Positions 29,129-40,440 of a DNA stretch of 64,000 nt are shown here, in pieces. A model generated the notes under the pieces. That model searched no databases and was not told where the DNA came from. It was given only the letters and a program-made list of their open reading frames with translations. The translations under genes were made by a program, and so were the position numbers. The DNA comes from Ciona savignyi. Lineage: Eukaryota; Chordata; Ascidiacea; Phlebobranchia; Cionidae. The stretch covers positions 515,388 through 579,387 of the forward strand of contig CH003416.1 in NCBI GenBank assembly GCA_000149265.1. Direction: 5' to 3'. The stretch's first letter is position 1, and every line of letters begins with the position of its first letter.

Positions 29129-29420
29129 TGGATAGGATAGTATAGGATAGGATATTGCTCTTTAATTATCCCCGTGAATGGGAAAACCAAGGGGGTTAAC
29201 ACACGGGTAATCGTCAGATCACCTCGTGCCCATCGTCGGGTTACCGGAGCTTTTGCAGTGTTTTGTAAATGATAGACACGTTCCTTCAATTTGGTAGAAC
29301 CCATTAATCCGCTGGGTTCAGGAAATCTCCGTAAAGTGCCTTGCCCAAGGACACAACCTACTAGCTAGCGACCAGTTTTGCACCTTCAACCTTTCGATTG
29401 AAAGACGACGCACTTAACAG
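29129..29420 (-). mobile_element. tRNA-derived SINE, near full length
   Basis: GGATA-type tail repeats at the left, the full body (AATCGTCAGATCACCTCG, CCCATTAATCCGCTGGG) and the head complement up to CGACGCACTTAACAGATCTA. Confidence 0.8.
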
Positions 29421-31324
29421 ATCTAGATCGTAGGAAAACTAAGTGTTGGGTTAAAATACCTAGGAAATCCCCTATGTAATGTAAAACAAAATCTTAGTCC
29501 GTTAACTGATACGGAAAATTACCGTTAAAAAATCAAGAATTGTGTCTGAATTATGATTGTGTGAGGCAAGCAAGCATTGTACCTCCGACATCTCCCAGAA
29601 GAAGTTTTGAAAAAAGAATAAACTTTAAGAATGGTTAGATAAACCGATCTAGTTCTGCTTAAACAAAAAAATCTGTGTTAAAACCTAAGGGATTTCATAC
29701 GAGTAATCAAAACAAAATCGGATTTTTTTAGCTATTTAGATTCCTTCGAGATGTTAGCCGACATCTTGGAACTGGGTTAAATCATTCACTTATATTATAC
29801 ATGATAAACCAAAAAAAATATATTTTTATATACCCATCTTTAATGGGTTTCCGGGAAATCCTTATTAGCACAACCCCACTTAAATTAGAATTTGGTATAG
29901 TTTACGCTTCATATATAAGCTTTAAATAAACACAGGAACAGATCAATAAAGTAGTAAATTTACGATATGTTAACTAATACGAACTATATAATAATATATA
30001 ATAATACGTTTGTTCATGGTGCGTATGTGGTATCGATGTCTATTTTCTTAGCATTAAAATTTGTTATTAATTTGTGGTGGTTTTTAATTTTTTAGCTGCT
30101 TTATATATGTGGTAATAGTATATTACTATCTTCTTCGGATTATTGGTCCACAGCAACTTACCATCATCACACTAGTATTTAACATTAGCTATTTCATCCG
30201 AGACTTCATAAATAATCTGGTCTTTTCGGGCGAGAAACTGTTACACTTTAAAGGGGAAGTTTCAAACTTTCTGCCGTTCAACGTTGGTGAGATTTTTATT
30301 TATCTTAGCTCCGGACTCGATAAACACCGAATATCTACGCTGCTATAAAAAGAAAACCACAAAACATTTTTTTCTTGTATCGACAATAGTGCCCAATAAA
30401 TTAGATTTATAATTTTGTAGTCGTCACAAATGTCACCTAAAAGATAAGATATTTATTTTAGATCCATACCAGCTATTAAAATGCACAGTTTCTTGGAAGA
30501 TTGCCGCTTTTTATTTGGGAATGTTAATATAAGATGTCGGTGGTCGTACAACGAAGTTTCTAAAGTATCTAGGGTAAATTCAATATTTTAATGAAAACCG
30601 GAAATCAACAACTTGGAACACATTATATAAAAATAACCATACAGTTTATCCATTCAGTTGTGCGACTAGTTTAACCCCTTAAATAGTTATCTGACTTCTT
30701 ACTTTCTCATTTTTATAAACGAACAAATACGATATCTAGCTCAACATAATGTTATTCGAAACTAAATTGTCCATAAAACTGATACGATAGCCTTACTTGG
30801 CCTGTGATAATCTAAAATAAAATGAACAAATTAGTTGACTTAACGAGTCCAACGTAAACTAGAGAGTGTTAACAACGTGTTAGTCCCTATGATTTTAATC
30901 CACTTTTGGGGGCCGCCATATTTTTCTGCAAGCAAAAAAGTAAAAATATTATATTATGTTTATATTATTGCGGGCTTTGGGGATATTTTAATTATAGTAT
31001 TTTTATTGTAATTTAATAAAATTAAATGACCTTTAGAGTTTTTAGATTCCACCTAGATAATTAAGCAAGATTATACTATGTGATTCCACCCCATATGTCA
31101 AAACTTAGCCTTCCAGAGCGGCCTATAACAGTAAAACGCGGTAACGTGAGTTACAGACTGGATCCACAAACAAGTTTTAATTCTGTCGGACTTATGTTTG
31201 TAATTTTATAAGTAAAAATCCTATTGTCATTTAAGATTTATTGGTGATGTCAGTTTTAAATCTTAAAAAATGACTACCAGTAGGCTACTGCTGGCTGTCA
31301 CATATAAGCAGTAATTCTCATTTA

Positions 31325-31480
31325 ACTGAGCAGGTTTATACTGGATTATCCATCAATAATCTTTCCTGTATTTCTCCAGGATTCGAGGAGTTATAGAAAA
31401 CGCTTTACAGGAAACAATTTACCCAATCGACAGTCTGCTCAACAGAACAATTAAATTTAGGTTGCTTTTAAAGATGAGCA
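31325..31480 (-). repeat. Inverted-repeat arm (partner 28205-28360)
   Basis: TTCCTGTATTTCTCCAGGAT and CAGTCTGCTCAACAGAACAA are the complements of words in the 28205-28360 arm, in matching order. Confidence 0.65.
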
Positions 31481-32752
31481 GAGTTATTCTTCTTCTGAAA
31501 AAAAGTGATATTATATGTACGCATTTTCTAATCGGTTAGATTTAATTAAATATTAAGAGTACGTAAATGCACATTAAATTATAGTTTTTCTCGTGGGTAA
31601 TTTAACAAGAATACAATTTATTTATCTTTATAGGCCAGTTATCAGCTTTGGTTTACACACAACAACAGAATGATCTTCATTAACTACCCTAGCTTATGTA
31701 AGGTATCAAAACTACCGCTAGTAATACTTGTTAATTCGTAAAAATCCTCAAGCAACTAGAGAGTGCCACGTGTAAACCACCAGTATTTTTAAAACCCCTG
31801 TTGGGTGTACGCTTTATTTTCTGCATGCAGAAACAATCGGAATCCCTGGCCATCTCATCCTCCTTGGAACATCTCATACAAAGTAAATAACGATGGTTTT
31901 CCGAGTTACCAATCTAAACTTGTTGCCTATATTTTCTAAATGAACCTAACAGGTGACTAACCCTCCATTATATATTATATACAAGAAGTACAACCCTACT
32001 TTTTTGCAAGCAGAAACTAATGGGTTCCCGAGACACCGATCAAAATTTAATACCCATGTTGTGAACACAGTATTCAAGTTACGCAGTTTTTCCAACACGG
32101 TAGAGCCACATACCCAGAAACATAAGTCCGAATAACTTCTTTTTACAACATTGTTATTAAACGTCGTTGGTGGTAGGCTGAACGTTTAACGCCGTATTGC
32201 TTAGAATGATTTTTATCAGTTTAGCCTAAGAACTGGTAACAATATAACGTCAAATACTTAAGCAGTAACGGTATAGTTGAAACAGCAATTTTAAACACTG
32301 AGAGGGCAAGAACTGTGTTTATTTCGCCCTTACCTGTACAGACGACTCGTTCACCAGCTTTGTATATTTTGCTGTGCTTGCGTTTGACCAAGAAAAAAAT
32401 CAACCTTCCGTGACGGAGCTAGGTTGAAGTCATTTTCTCAGTGGCTTCAAGTCATATCTAGTGCTAGTCATAGGCACTAAGCGAGCCCCCAAGTCCCCCA
32501 CAAACCAACCCCAATACGCCACGCTGATATTCTTCATTTTACATATATAATAAACTATTTATTCCAGAAAGTAACATGTATAAACTTTAATGAGCTATGC
32601 ATATTTGAAAAGACTTCACAAAATTCGTCATTTTTAAATGTTTTTTAACATATGCCACATAGAGTCAGTTTTTTAGTGCTGAACGCCAGAATTAATTGCT
32701 TAAGGATGGTGACCCGGCCAGAACTAATTGCGGTAAAACTAACGCTGAGTTT

Positions 32753-35700
32753 CTACAAAATAATATTGTCTGCATTTTGATTAGTCGAACATTTTCTTCT
32801 GAATTCTTGTCCTTTCTCGTGAATCCAAAGGTTTGATGCTGTAAAAGTGTAAACAGTCATGGATTTTTCCTAAAATTAATTCTTATAACTATTGAAAAAA
32901 TATCACTTACCCCATTTATTTCCTAATAAAACTGGACAAGCACCATGGAAAGTTCTTTGGTCGACATCGCCAGACGGGTAGATATTATACCAAAACACTG
33001 CACTTCCTTTGATGGGTTGGACTATGACTCCTGCCTTGACAAATGCAGTCCCGCCACCTTCGTATACTTCACTAAGCTAAATGAAAATGGTTGGCTATCA
33101 ATGGCAGAATTTAAGACACGACTCATTGGTAAAAAGGTTATTTACGGGTATGTTAAAATCTGTGTATATAAATCGGTCGCGCTGACCATGAGGCGACCCG
33201 AAACGTCAAAATACCTGGGAAAGTTATATATGTTTACGCGTACATAAATTATAAACCCCCACATCTTTGTCAACCATGATGCCTCAAGCTCACGATGGTC
33301 GATGCTTTTTCACCATACAATAACACAAACTAAATATCCAACATTGTATCATAAATACTTACATAGATCAAAACTGTCGCTATTCGATTCCTAATAAAGT
33401 TTCCATCAATCGTGTATTTTTCTGTTGTATTATGCTGGTCAACACAATGAAATTAATTTGTTGCAATACGTTAAAAATTAAAATGTACATCTACCTCTGA
33501 AAAATCGAAATGAGGCTGGTATTCTCCTGCAAACCCATAGTTTGCCACCTAAATGAACAACAATGAGTTATGAGGTCGTATTTCTTAGAAATTAAATTTT
33601 TATGTATGAACGGCTTTAAGCATACCTTTTAGTTAGTAATTACTGCTTTTCAGTAAGATCTGTACGTAATTTATTAAAACTAAAAACAACATATATTTAT
33701 TTACGTTTATTTTTATTTTTGCGTCACGCATGCCATGCCAGGTTATTAATAAGAAGGGGTTATCCAATCAGGTTAAAACTTTCAGGACTCCTAACAGGCA
33801 TGCTCTTATTTTGCAACGACTTCTAATTTTACAAAAAAAGGATTTTCCACCATCGGTGAAGAAAAATGTGAAGAAGAGCCCCTTATATTTCAGCAATTTT
33901 GGCGTTATGCCCGATATTTCTGGTTTAGAAAGAAACAATTTACTTTCAATTTTTAAGCAATTCAAAGATGTACAACACATATCAAAACACATAACTAAAA
34001 TTTAAATTATCCAGTTTACCCTATGAAATTCCCCGAAACAAAATATGCCTTATCAGTTATAAATACAATACTAGAGAGTGTAAACCACGTGTTTAACCAC
34101 CAATATTCTTAAAACACGTTTTGTATGCTATATATTCATGCAAGCGTAACAATCCAATCTTGTTATCCATGTTCATTACACAATATATGTTATGGTCAAA
34201 TATGTGCACGTCAGGTCCATGTTATTAAACATTCTAGAAAGTTTTAACCGTACTGCCATAGTTTTGTTTCTGCAAGCATCTACGCATGGGTCCCATAGTT
34301 ATCAAACCAAACTTCTTTTCCATGTGTAGTTAAAAAATAATCGTCTTAGACGAACATTTCAATACAAATCTTCAACACAAATAATCATGTTAACGAACAT
34401 TTCAACATAAATGTTTTAAGTTAAAGCCTCTTGTCAAGCGCTGTAGTGAAAGGTAAATGACAAAACAGTCCGGGTTTTTCATGACTTCGGGGAATTCCCC
34501 TGGGTTTAGTACATATATTTCTGTCTGGGTAATGTTATCTAACAATTTATCCAACAAAGTTGTAATCCGATTTTACAAAACCATGTTGGAGATATACTAA
34601 GGGTGATGAGGTAGCTAAGGAATATAATCGTTTCTGCACGCAGAAAAATAAAGCGTACACACAACAGGAGGTTTTCAAAATTTTGCTGGATAATACGTGG
34701 TTGACACTCCCTAATTATGGGTCCCAATTGAAAAATTGGGACACATATTGATTTTGTCCGTTTTTTTTTTCTTTTTTTTTTTTTCTTTTTTTTCTTCGTC
34801 AAAGGTTTGACAGGCATGGCATGGCGCCCCGACATCTACCAGAAGGAATAATGGAATCGTAATGAAACTTAGCCATTTGTTAGACAACATGGTCTAGATA
34901 TGCAGAAACCAAAATTTTGGGTGATAAATCAAGGGGAATTCCCCTGGGAGGTTAAAAACCAAAACGGTATTTTTTATAAAAAAAATTAGCTTTTAGTGGC
35001 ATATCGCTTAAACAGCTGCTCCAATTTGAATCATATTTGGTAAAATGTAAGTGCATTAGACACTGATTTAACTATTGAAAAAAATAAAAAATTTACCTAG
35101 GGAAATACCATAAAAATAAGATTTTGTTCTCAAATCATGATTGTGACAGGCATGGCATGGCGCCCCGACATCTACCAGAAGGAATAATGGAATCGTAATG
35201 AAACTTAGCCATTTGTTAGACAACATGGTCTAGATATGCAGAAACCAAAATTTTGGGTGATAAATCAAGGGGAATTCCCCTGGGAGGTTAAAAACCAAAA
35301 CGGTATTTTTTTTATGAAAAATTTAGCTTTTTGTGGCATAGCGCTTGAACGACTGCTCTAATTTGAATCATATTTGGTGAAAAGTAAGTGTGTTAGTGAC
35401 TGATTTAACACTTAAAAGAAATAAAAAAATTACCTAGGGAAATACCCTAAAAAATTCGATTTTGTACTGAAATCATGATTGTGACAGGCACGCCATGTCG
35501 CCACGACATATACCAGAAGGAGTAATGGAATCGCAATTAAAATTGGACATTTTTAGACAACATGGTTTAGATATGCAGAAACCAAAATTTTGGGTAGTAA
35601 ATAAAGGGGAATTCCCCTGGGATGTTAAAAACCAAAACGCTATTTTTTTCTAAAAAATTAGCCTTTTTTGGGCATAGCGCTTGAACGGCTGTTACAATTT

Positions 35701-38700
35701 AAATCAGATTTCATGGAATGTAAGTGCATTAGTCACTGATTTAACACTTAGAAGAAATAATAAAATTATCTTAGGAAATACCCGAAAAATAGGATATGTT
35801 CTCAAATCATGATTGTGACAAGCATGCCATGTCGCCCCGACATCTACCAAAAGGATTAATGGAATCGCAATCAAACTTTGGTATTTGTTATAGACAACAT
35901 GAGTTTAGATATGCAGAAACCAAAATTTTGGGTAATGAATCCAGGGGAATTCCCATAAGACGTTAAAAACCAAAACGTTTTTTTTCTAAGAAATTAGCTT
36001 TTGGGGGCATAGCGCTTGAACGGCTGCTCCAATTTTGATCAGATTCAGTGAAATGTTAGACCATTAGACACTCTGTGCCAATTAATAAATAGAAAACATT
36101 TACTTAGGGTAATTTCCTTGAAAACGAAGATATGTTCTTGAGTTACGATTGTAACAGACATGCCATATCGCACTGACATCTCTAATAAGCAGTCTACAAG
36201 TCAGATTAAAACTTTAAGAATTGTTTTATAACATAAGTCACTTATAAAAACAGAAACTTATCTACTAAACCCAGGGGAATTTCCTGAAACCAATTAAAAA
36301 ATAAATCGGGCTGTTTTGGAAATTTAGCCTTATTTCACTACAGTGCTTGAAAATAAGCTTAAATTTAAAATATTTGTGGTGAAATGTTCGTAAATTTTAG
36401 ACATTTATCTTTTATTTAACTGCACATGGAAAATAAGTTTGGTTGGTTAACTATGGGACCCATGCGTTTATGCTTGCAGAAACAAACTATATACTCGGTG
36501 TATAAAATACAAATTGTGGTTAGGGACCCTGTAGCATGAATATATGGCATACAACATGTGTTTTACAAATAGTGGTGGTTAAACACGTGGTTGACACTTT
36601 CTAGTTCATACCTGAAGTTCCTCTGCTGTGTCCATGCATAGTCCAGTTATTTCACCGATTCTACGATATAAATTGTCAACAGCAGATAGGTCGCCTCGTT
36701 GCAACCAAGTCACTTTGCTAGTTCTTTGGTTATTTACTATAGATCCGTTTGTTTCATCGTACACTTGAGATCGCATTAACTGTACAGAAAGACAAAAAAA
36801 ATGCAGTAAAGTATAACTCCTGAATAGTTTATAGAAGAAACTCACACGAGGTTTTGACGCTGCCTTTATTTGATCAATATCTTTATCACCTATGACGTCA
36901 TAGATTCGTATTATCTGAGGAGAATGTGATAGTTCTTCAACCTTTTCTGGTTTAATTACAAGCTGGGGGTCGCCATTGTTGGTGTAAAGATAGCATCGAA
37001 GGGCTCTTTTGATGTTATTCTGTGTAATATAATTCGTATAATCCATAAGTCCCTTAAACAGTACAAGCATACATAATGCGCGTGACTTACTATAGGCGTG
37101 GGAATATTTCCTCGGCACAATTGATGATATTGGTTTCGAGGTTGTTGTGAATTTTGAATATGTTTATTTAGTTTTTGCTGATCCATTCTTTTCCTGAAAA
37201 CAAATTAGTACACTTATTTTTATTACCCAAATATGTTAAATACATAGTAATGCCTATACGTCATTTAATATTAATAAAATTTCTAATATTTAAAAAAAAT
37301 ACCTGTAATCTGCAAGATCTTTCAGTAACTTTAAGTTGTGTGGCTTTTGTTTAAGCAATTTAATTGTAATTTCTACGACTTGACTGAACTTTCCAACCTA
37401 AAACCGGTAATCCATTATTCATAAATCAGCAGATCATGATTCTGACCAACCTTTCTATAACATTCGGCTAGATGACGTAGTGCTACCTTAAAGGTGAAGT
37501 TTTCTTTCTTTGTGTATTTATGTGCCTTGTTTATCCAAGTATTACAGACACGGCAGTCGAATGACTTACACGCTTCAATGCCAATCGAGAAGCAATCCAT
37601 TGCAGAAAGTTTAAACTGAGATTTTCTACCTTCCAATGAAATTATAAGTTTATTTGGCAAAGGGGGAGATAAATTGTTTGTGAAATTTCCCTGAATCATG
37701 ATTGTAACAGGTATGCTTTTTGCATCGGATTGAAATTGATCAAATCGGATAAAAACAGCATGAAATGTTAGAAAACACGATATAAAGAAATCGACATTTT
37801 GGGTGATTTGTCCAGGAGAATTCCCCGGAACCGTTAAAAACATACCGTTAAAGACATTTAGAATTAAACTTTTTTCTGATTGGTAGCCTACTAATGCAAA
37901 TAGGCTGACGAACGAACATACCTGTAACCAGCGTGACCTAGAATAACAAAAAAAACTAAGAAAATCAAAATGTGTTTACTTCGCAAAGGGAACTCATAAA
38001 TATAATACAATATAATTAGCACGCATATGAAATACTTGTGTTGTATCACACATGTGTCTTACAATCCTTGTTAAAATAAGACAGATTAACGTTCGGTGTA
38101 AGATCAAGTATAAATACTGAACTTAACAAAGATTGCGATTCGGTTCACCAAATGTAGAAACCTTAAACAAATACAAATTATACCTTTAATATTCCCTATA
38201 ATCATTTCGGTTATGTTGAGGTCATAAGTTTTCTGAAGTCTTGCTATTCCAGCATATGCTGCATTTACATCTTCGGTGTTTGGGAAGTATTCAGCGATTT
38301 TCGACATGTAAGTGTGGAATTTGTATGCTGTTTGATAAAATTAGAATATGAGAATCACATTTTAAAGTAATACTTTGTAAATAATGTCAACCGACGGTAT
38401 GGGTATGTATTTGCATAATCCCATTGCATTACGGACTGTTAAAACACATACATCTGATTTATACCTGTTGCATTAAAGACATGTAGTAACCGATTGAGGG
38501 CAGTCCACTGGGTAGCGAACCTCTTGATCAAATGATATTGGTTTATTGGGTGTGCAATGTATTCTTTTTCGTTCATAGATACATTCTTCGTTATTTTATC
38601 AAGTTGATCAGTTAGCCTGAATTAAATTTTATGTAAGAATGATAGTTGGATTACCATAAGGCTAATTAGGTTGTGTATTTGTCTGCTCAGTTAGTTTAGG

Positions 38701-39142
38701 CAGTTAAATAATAAGTCGTCAGCGGAAAGTCGGTAGAATCGAAACCAGCCGCCAGGTGTAAGTTAGCTTTCTGCTTATAAAAGATGTCTACATAGGAAAG
38801 TATACAAAATATATTGCTACAATCTACAAAAATACCTAATGCAAAGTAATTATCTGAAGATTACCCGCGTGAAAACGCCCCTTTTGTTTATCCATTTTCG
38901 AGGATAAATATTATCTTATATCATATTCTAAACTTGAATATCCTTTGCTATGCTAACCTTTCCAATTCACTGAGTTGTGTTTTCTGCAGCGAAATAAATC
39001 TTTGAAGTGCGGTTATTAAAGCGGGTTCTTTCGTGATAAGATTGTTAAGTTCTGCAACTGAAGATGTCCAATCCCCAAGTGCAAATTGTATGTAGACCAA
39101 GAAAACGGAAAATGATGTGAAACGCCTTATATTTGTTCCCAT
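32753..39142 (-). CDS. P4HA: Prolyl 4-hydroxylase subunit alpha, copy b
   Basis: Twelve exons, all in phase: 38958-39142, 38465-38616, 38184-38327, 37451-37629, 37303-37397, 37091-37193, 36846-37019, 36612-36779, 33495-33548, 33363-33434, 32911-33076, 32753-32838; 525 aa. The signal peptide (FSVFLVYIQFALG, then DW) leads into the dimerisation domain (HLIKRFATQW). A TPR-like peptide-substrate segment lies in exons 4-5 (VEITIKLLKQKPHNLKLLKD). LCRG marks the start of the catalytic half. The ligands are His and Asp in PHFDFSE, His in TFHGACP and Lys in GNKW; the C-terminus is WIHEKGQEFRRKC. All family catalytic residues are present, so it looks functional for collagen proline hydroxylation in the ER. 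I prefer the ATG at 39142 because it places the signal peptide directly at the N-terminus. Intron 8 (3.06 kb) carries a satellite-bearing transposable element. Exon 4 has a weak acceptor next to repeat sequence. Confidence 0.95.
34072..36605. mobile_element. 2.5-kb inverted-terminal-repeat element with internal satellite
   Basis: The left end CTAGAGAGTGTAAACCACGT and the complement of the right end (CTAGAAAGTGTCAACCACGT) match and continue for about 75 bases (TTTAACCACCA, then TATATTCATGC). TA at both borders would fit a TA target duplication, as in mariner-like elements, but the family is not established. There is no transposase. The interior holds partial inverted copies of the same end, a polypyrimidine tract at 34759-34797 and the ~337-bp satellite. 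It lies in P4HA-b intron 8 and ends next to exon 8. Confidence 0.7.
34489..36290. repeat. ~337-bp satellite array, about 4.5 units, each with a GGGGAATTCCCC-like palindrome
   Basis: The block ATGGCATGGCGCCCCGACAT recurs at about 34816 and 35151, then in drifted form at about 35490, 35824 and 36158, a spacing of 334-339. Exact GGGGAATTCCCC palindromes lie at 34489-34500, 34933-34944, 35269-35280 and 35606-35617; a near copy is at 35944. Units become more diverged toward the right end. Confidence 0.85.
37685..37865. repeat. Isolated diverged satellite unit in P4HA-b intron 3
   Basis: ATGATTGTAACAGGTATGC, ACATTTTGGGTGATTTGTCC and AGGAGAATTCCCCGGAACCG follow the order of a unit of the 34489-36290 array. 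Confidence 0.65.
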
Positions 39143-39153
39143 TTTGATGGTCT

Positions 39154-39190
39154 TCACATATGCTGAACAAGCTTTATTCACCTGAAGCTA
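39154..39190 (-). promoter_or_regulatory. 5'-UTR acceptor and start-stop mini-ORF before the P4HA-b start
   Basis: On the minus strand AGCTTCAG ends at 39182, 39 nt before the ATG at 39142. The short leader contains ATGTGA (39159-39154), a start codon followed directly by a stop. The broken copy at 19745-19750 keeps the same ATGTGA. Confidence 0.45.
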
Positions 39191-40091
39191 TTTGGAATAA
39201 AATCAAAAATTATCTTAATTCATTGGGTGGCAACATGTTAAGCTCACTACACACTTTGGGACCACCATATTGAAATGTTGTTAATGGTTTCCGCCCTGCG
39301 CCATTTCCATTTAAGAAATCAAATTACCGAACGCCACCACAATGGAAGACTACATTGAAGCCGCAACACAAATAATAAGGCAAGCAAGATACTCGTAAAC
39401 TCAATAATAGACGATGGCAAATTGATATTTTTAACCTCACAAAAAATGCTCTCACTCAATATCTTACCACAAGAAGTCTTAGATTTTTTACTATTTAAAG
39501 TTTAAAGTTTAGATCTACAGCCTAAAATCTCGCATCCCTCCGTATGTAGGTGTGTCTTTTTGCCAATACATCAGCTAGAAGATGCACAATCAACACCTTT
39601 ATTTCACAAAGCACAACTTCACTGTTACTAAACTTTACAGCTAAACGAGAACACCGGCACGTAGCCTAGCACATGCTGCTTCCAACTAAACAAACATTAG
39701 GGAATCACCACCATTGTTACTCAGCAAAATACTCATTTAAATACCATGACTAAGAGAGAGAGCAACATGTCATTTCCGCCCGCACATAGAGGTATATTTC
39801 TTGGTTATATATGCATTCTACACATGAGGCATTGTTGGTCTATGTTGTGAATCTGTGTAGCCTACTATTAGTTTCATAACTAAGTAATATTAGTCTTTGT
39901 GTAATCTATTTTTGTTAGGGTAATTAGAAGATTCGCACTATTTTCTACGGTAATTAGACGCCAACCCCGGGACACAGCGTTCGCGACGGGACCGATTTTG
40001 GCAACTTTACCCATGTAGGCTATAAAAAATTCAAAGTGCGGTTATTTGGCAACTTTTGCCTCATAAGGATTCTTTTTTTTTTTGTTAAAAA

Positions 40092-40341
40092 TAGGATAGG
40101 ATAAGATATTTAACTTTATCCCCGTGGATGAAAAAAAATAAGGGGGTTGACAGACGGCAATCGTCAGATGACCTCGCGCCCACCGTCGGGTACCAAAGCT
40201 ATTGCAGTGTGTTGTGTATGATACACATTCTTTAATATGGTAGAACCAATTAATTCCGTGGGTTAGTCGGTCAGTCTCCGTTAAGTGCCTTGTCCAAGGA
40301 AGAAAGACGTCGCACTCAACCACCACTAACGGTCGGACTAA
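40092..40341 (-). mobile_element. tRNA-derived SINE in the right duplication arm
   Basis: Tail AGGATAGGATAAGATATT, body GACCTCGCGCCCACCGTCGG, and a decayed head ending near AACCACCACTAACGGTCGGA. Counterpart of the SINE at 18603-18890. Confidence 0.75.
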
Positions 40342-40440
40342 TAGGAAGTCAAGCTTAGATTGTTGGTGCCCTGTACTTTTTGTTAAAAGTAATACAGGAG
40401 AAATCCTCGTGCCAACGCGCGTGCAGACAGAAAAAAGTAA

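Larger units (their letters stand above)
27542..32752. other. Intergenic region between the P4HA paralogues
   Basis: Spans from the P4HA-a start to the P4HA-b stop. It holds two SINEs, a pair of inverted-repeat arms and several partial copies of the element whose full form is at 34072-36605 (for example ACTAGAGAGTG at about 30858 and 31754). No other gene is recognised. The P4HA-a promoter must lie just above 27541; no clear core element is visible. Confidence 0.6.
38935..40440 (-). repeat. Right arm of the inverted duplication (P4HA-b exon 1 and 5' flank)
   Basis: The complement of this stretch matches 18290-20000 block by block. The arm contains intact P4HA-b exon 1, the probable promoter and a SINE, and ends around the ACTTTTTGTTAAAAGTAATA block. 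Confidence 0.8.

Noticed and set aside
33730-34005. 91-codon plus-strand frame in P4HA-b intron 8
   Set aside because: Antisense to the intron, adjacent to the transposable element, low-complexity and unrecognised.
34539-34835. Lysine-rich minus-strand frame
   Set aside because: The lysines come from a polypyrimidine tract inside a transposable element.
34808-36290. Possible CRISPR-like or gene-family tandem array
   Set aside because: Units are about 337 bp, diverge along their whole length and have no short repeat/unique spacer pattern; this is satellite DNA in a eukaryotic intron.
36606-37118. 170-codon minus-strand frame read as one protein
   Set aside because: It runs through P4HA-b exons 7 and 8 and the short intron between them; splice sites and homology show that the intron part is not coding.
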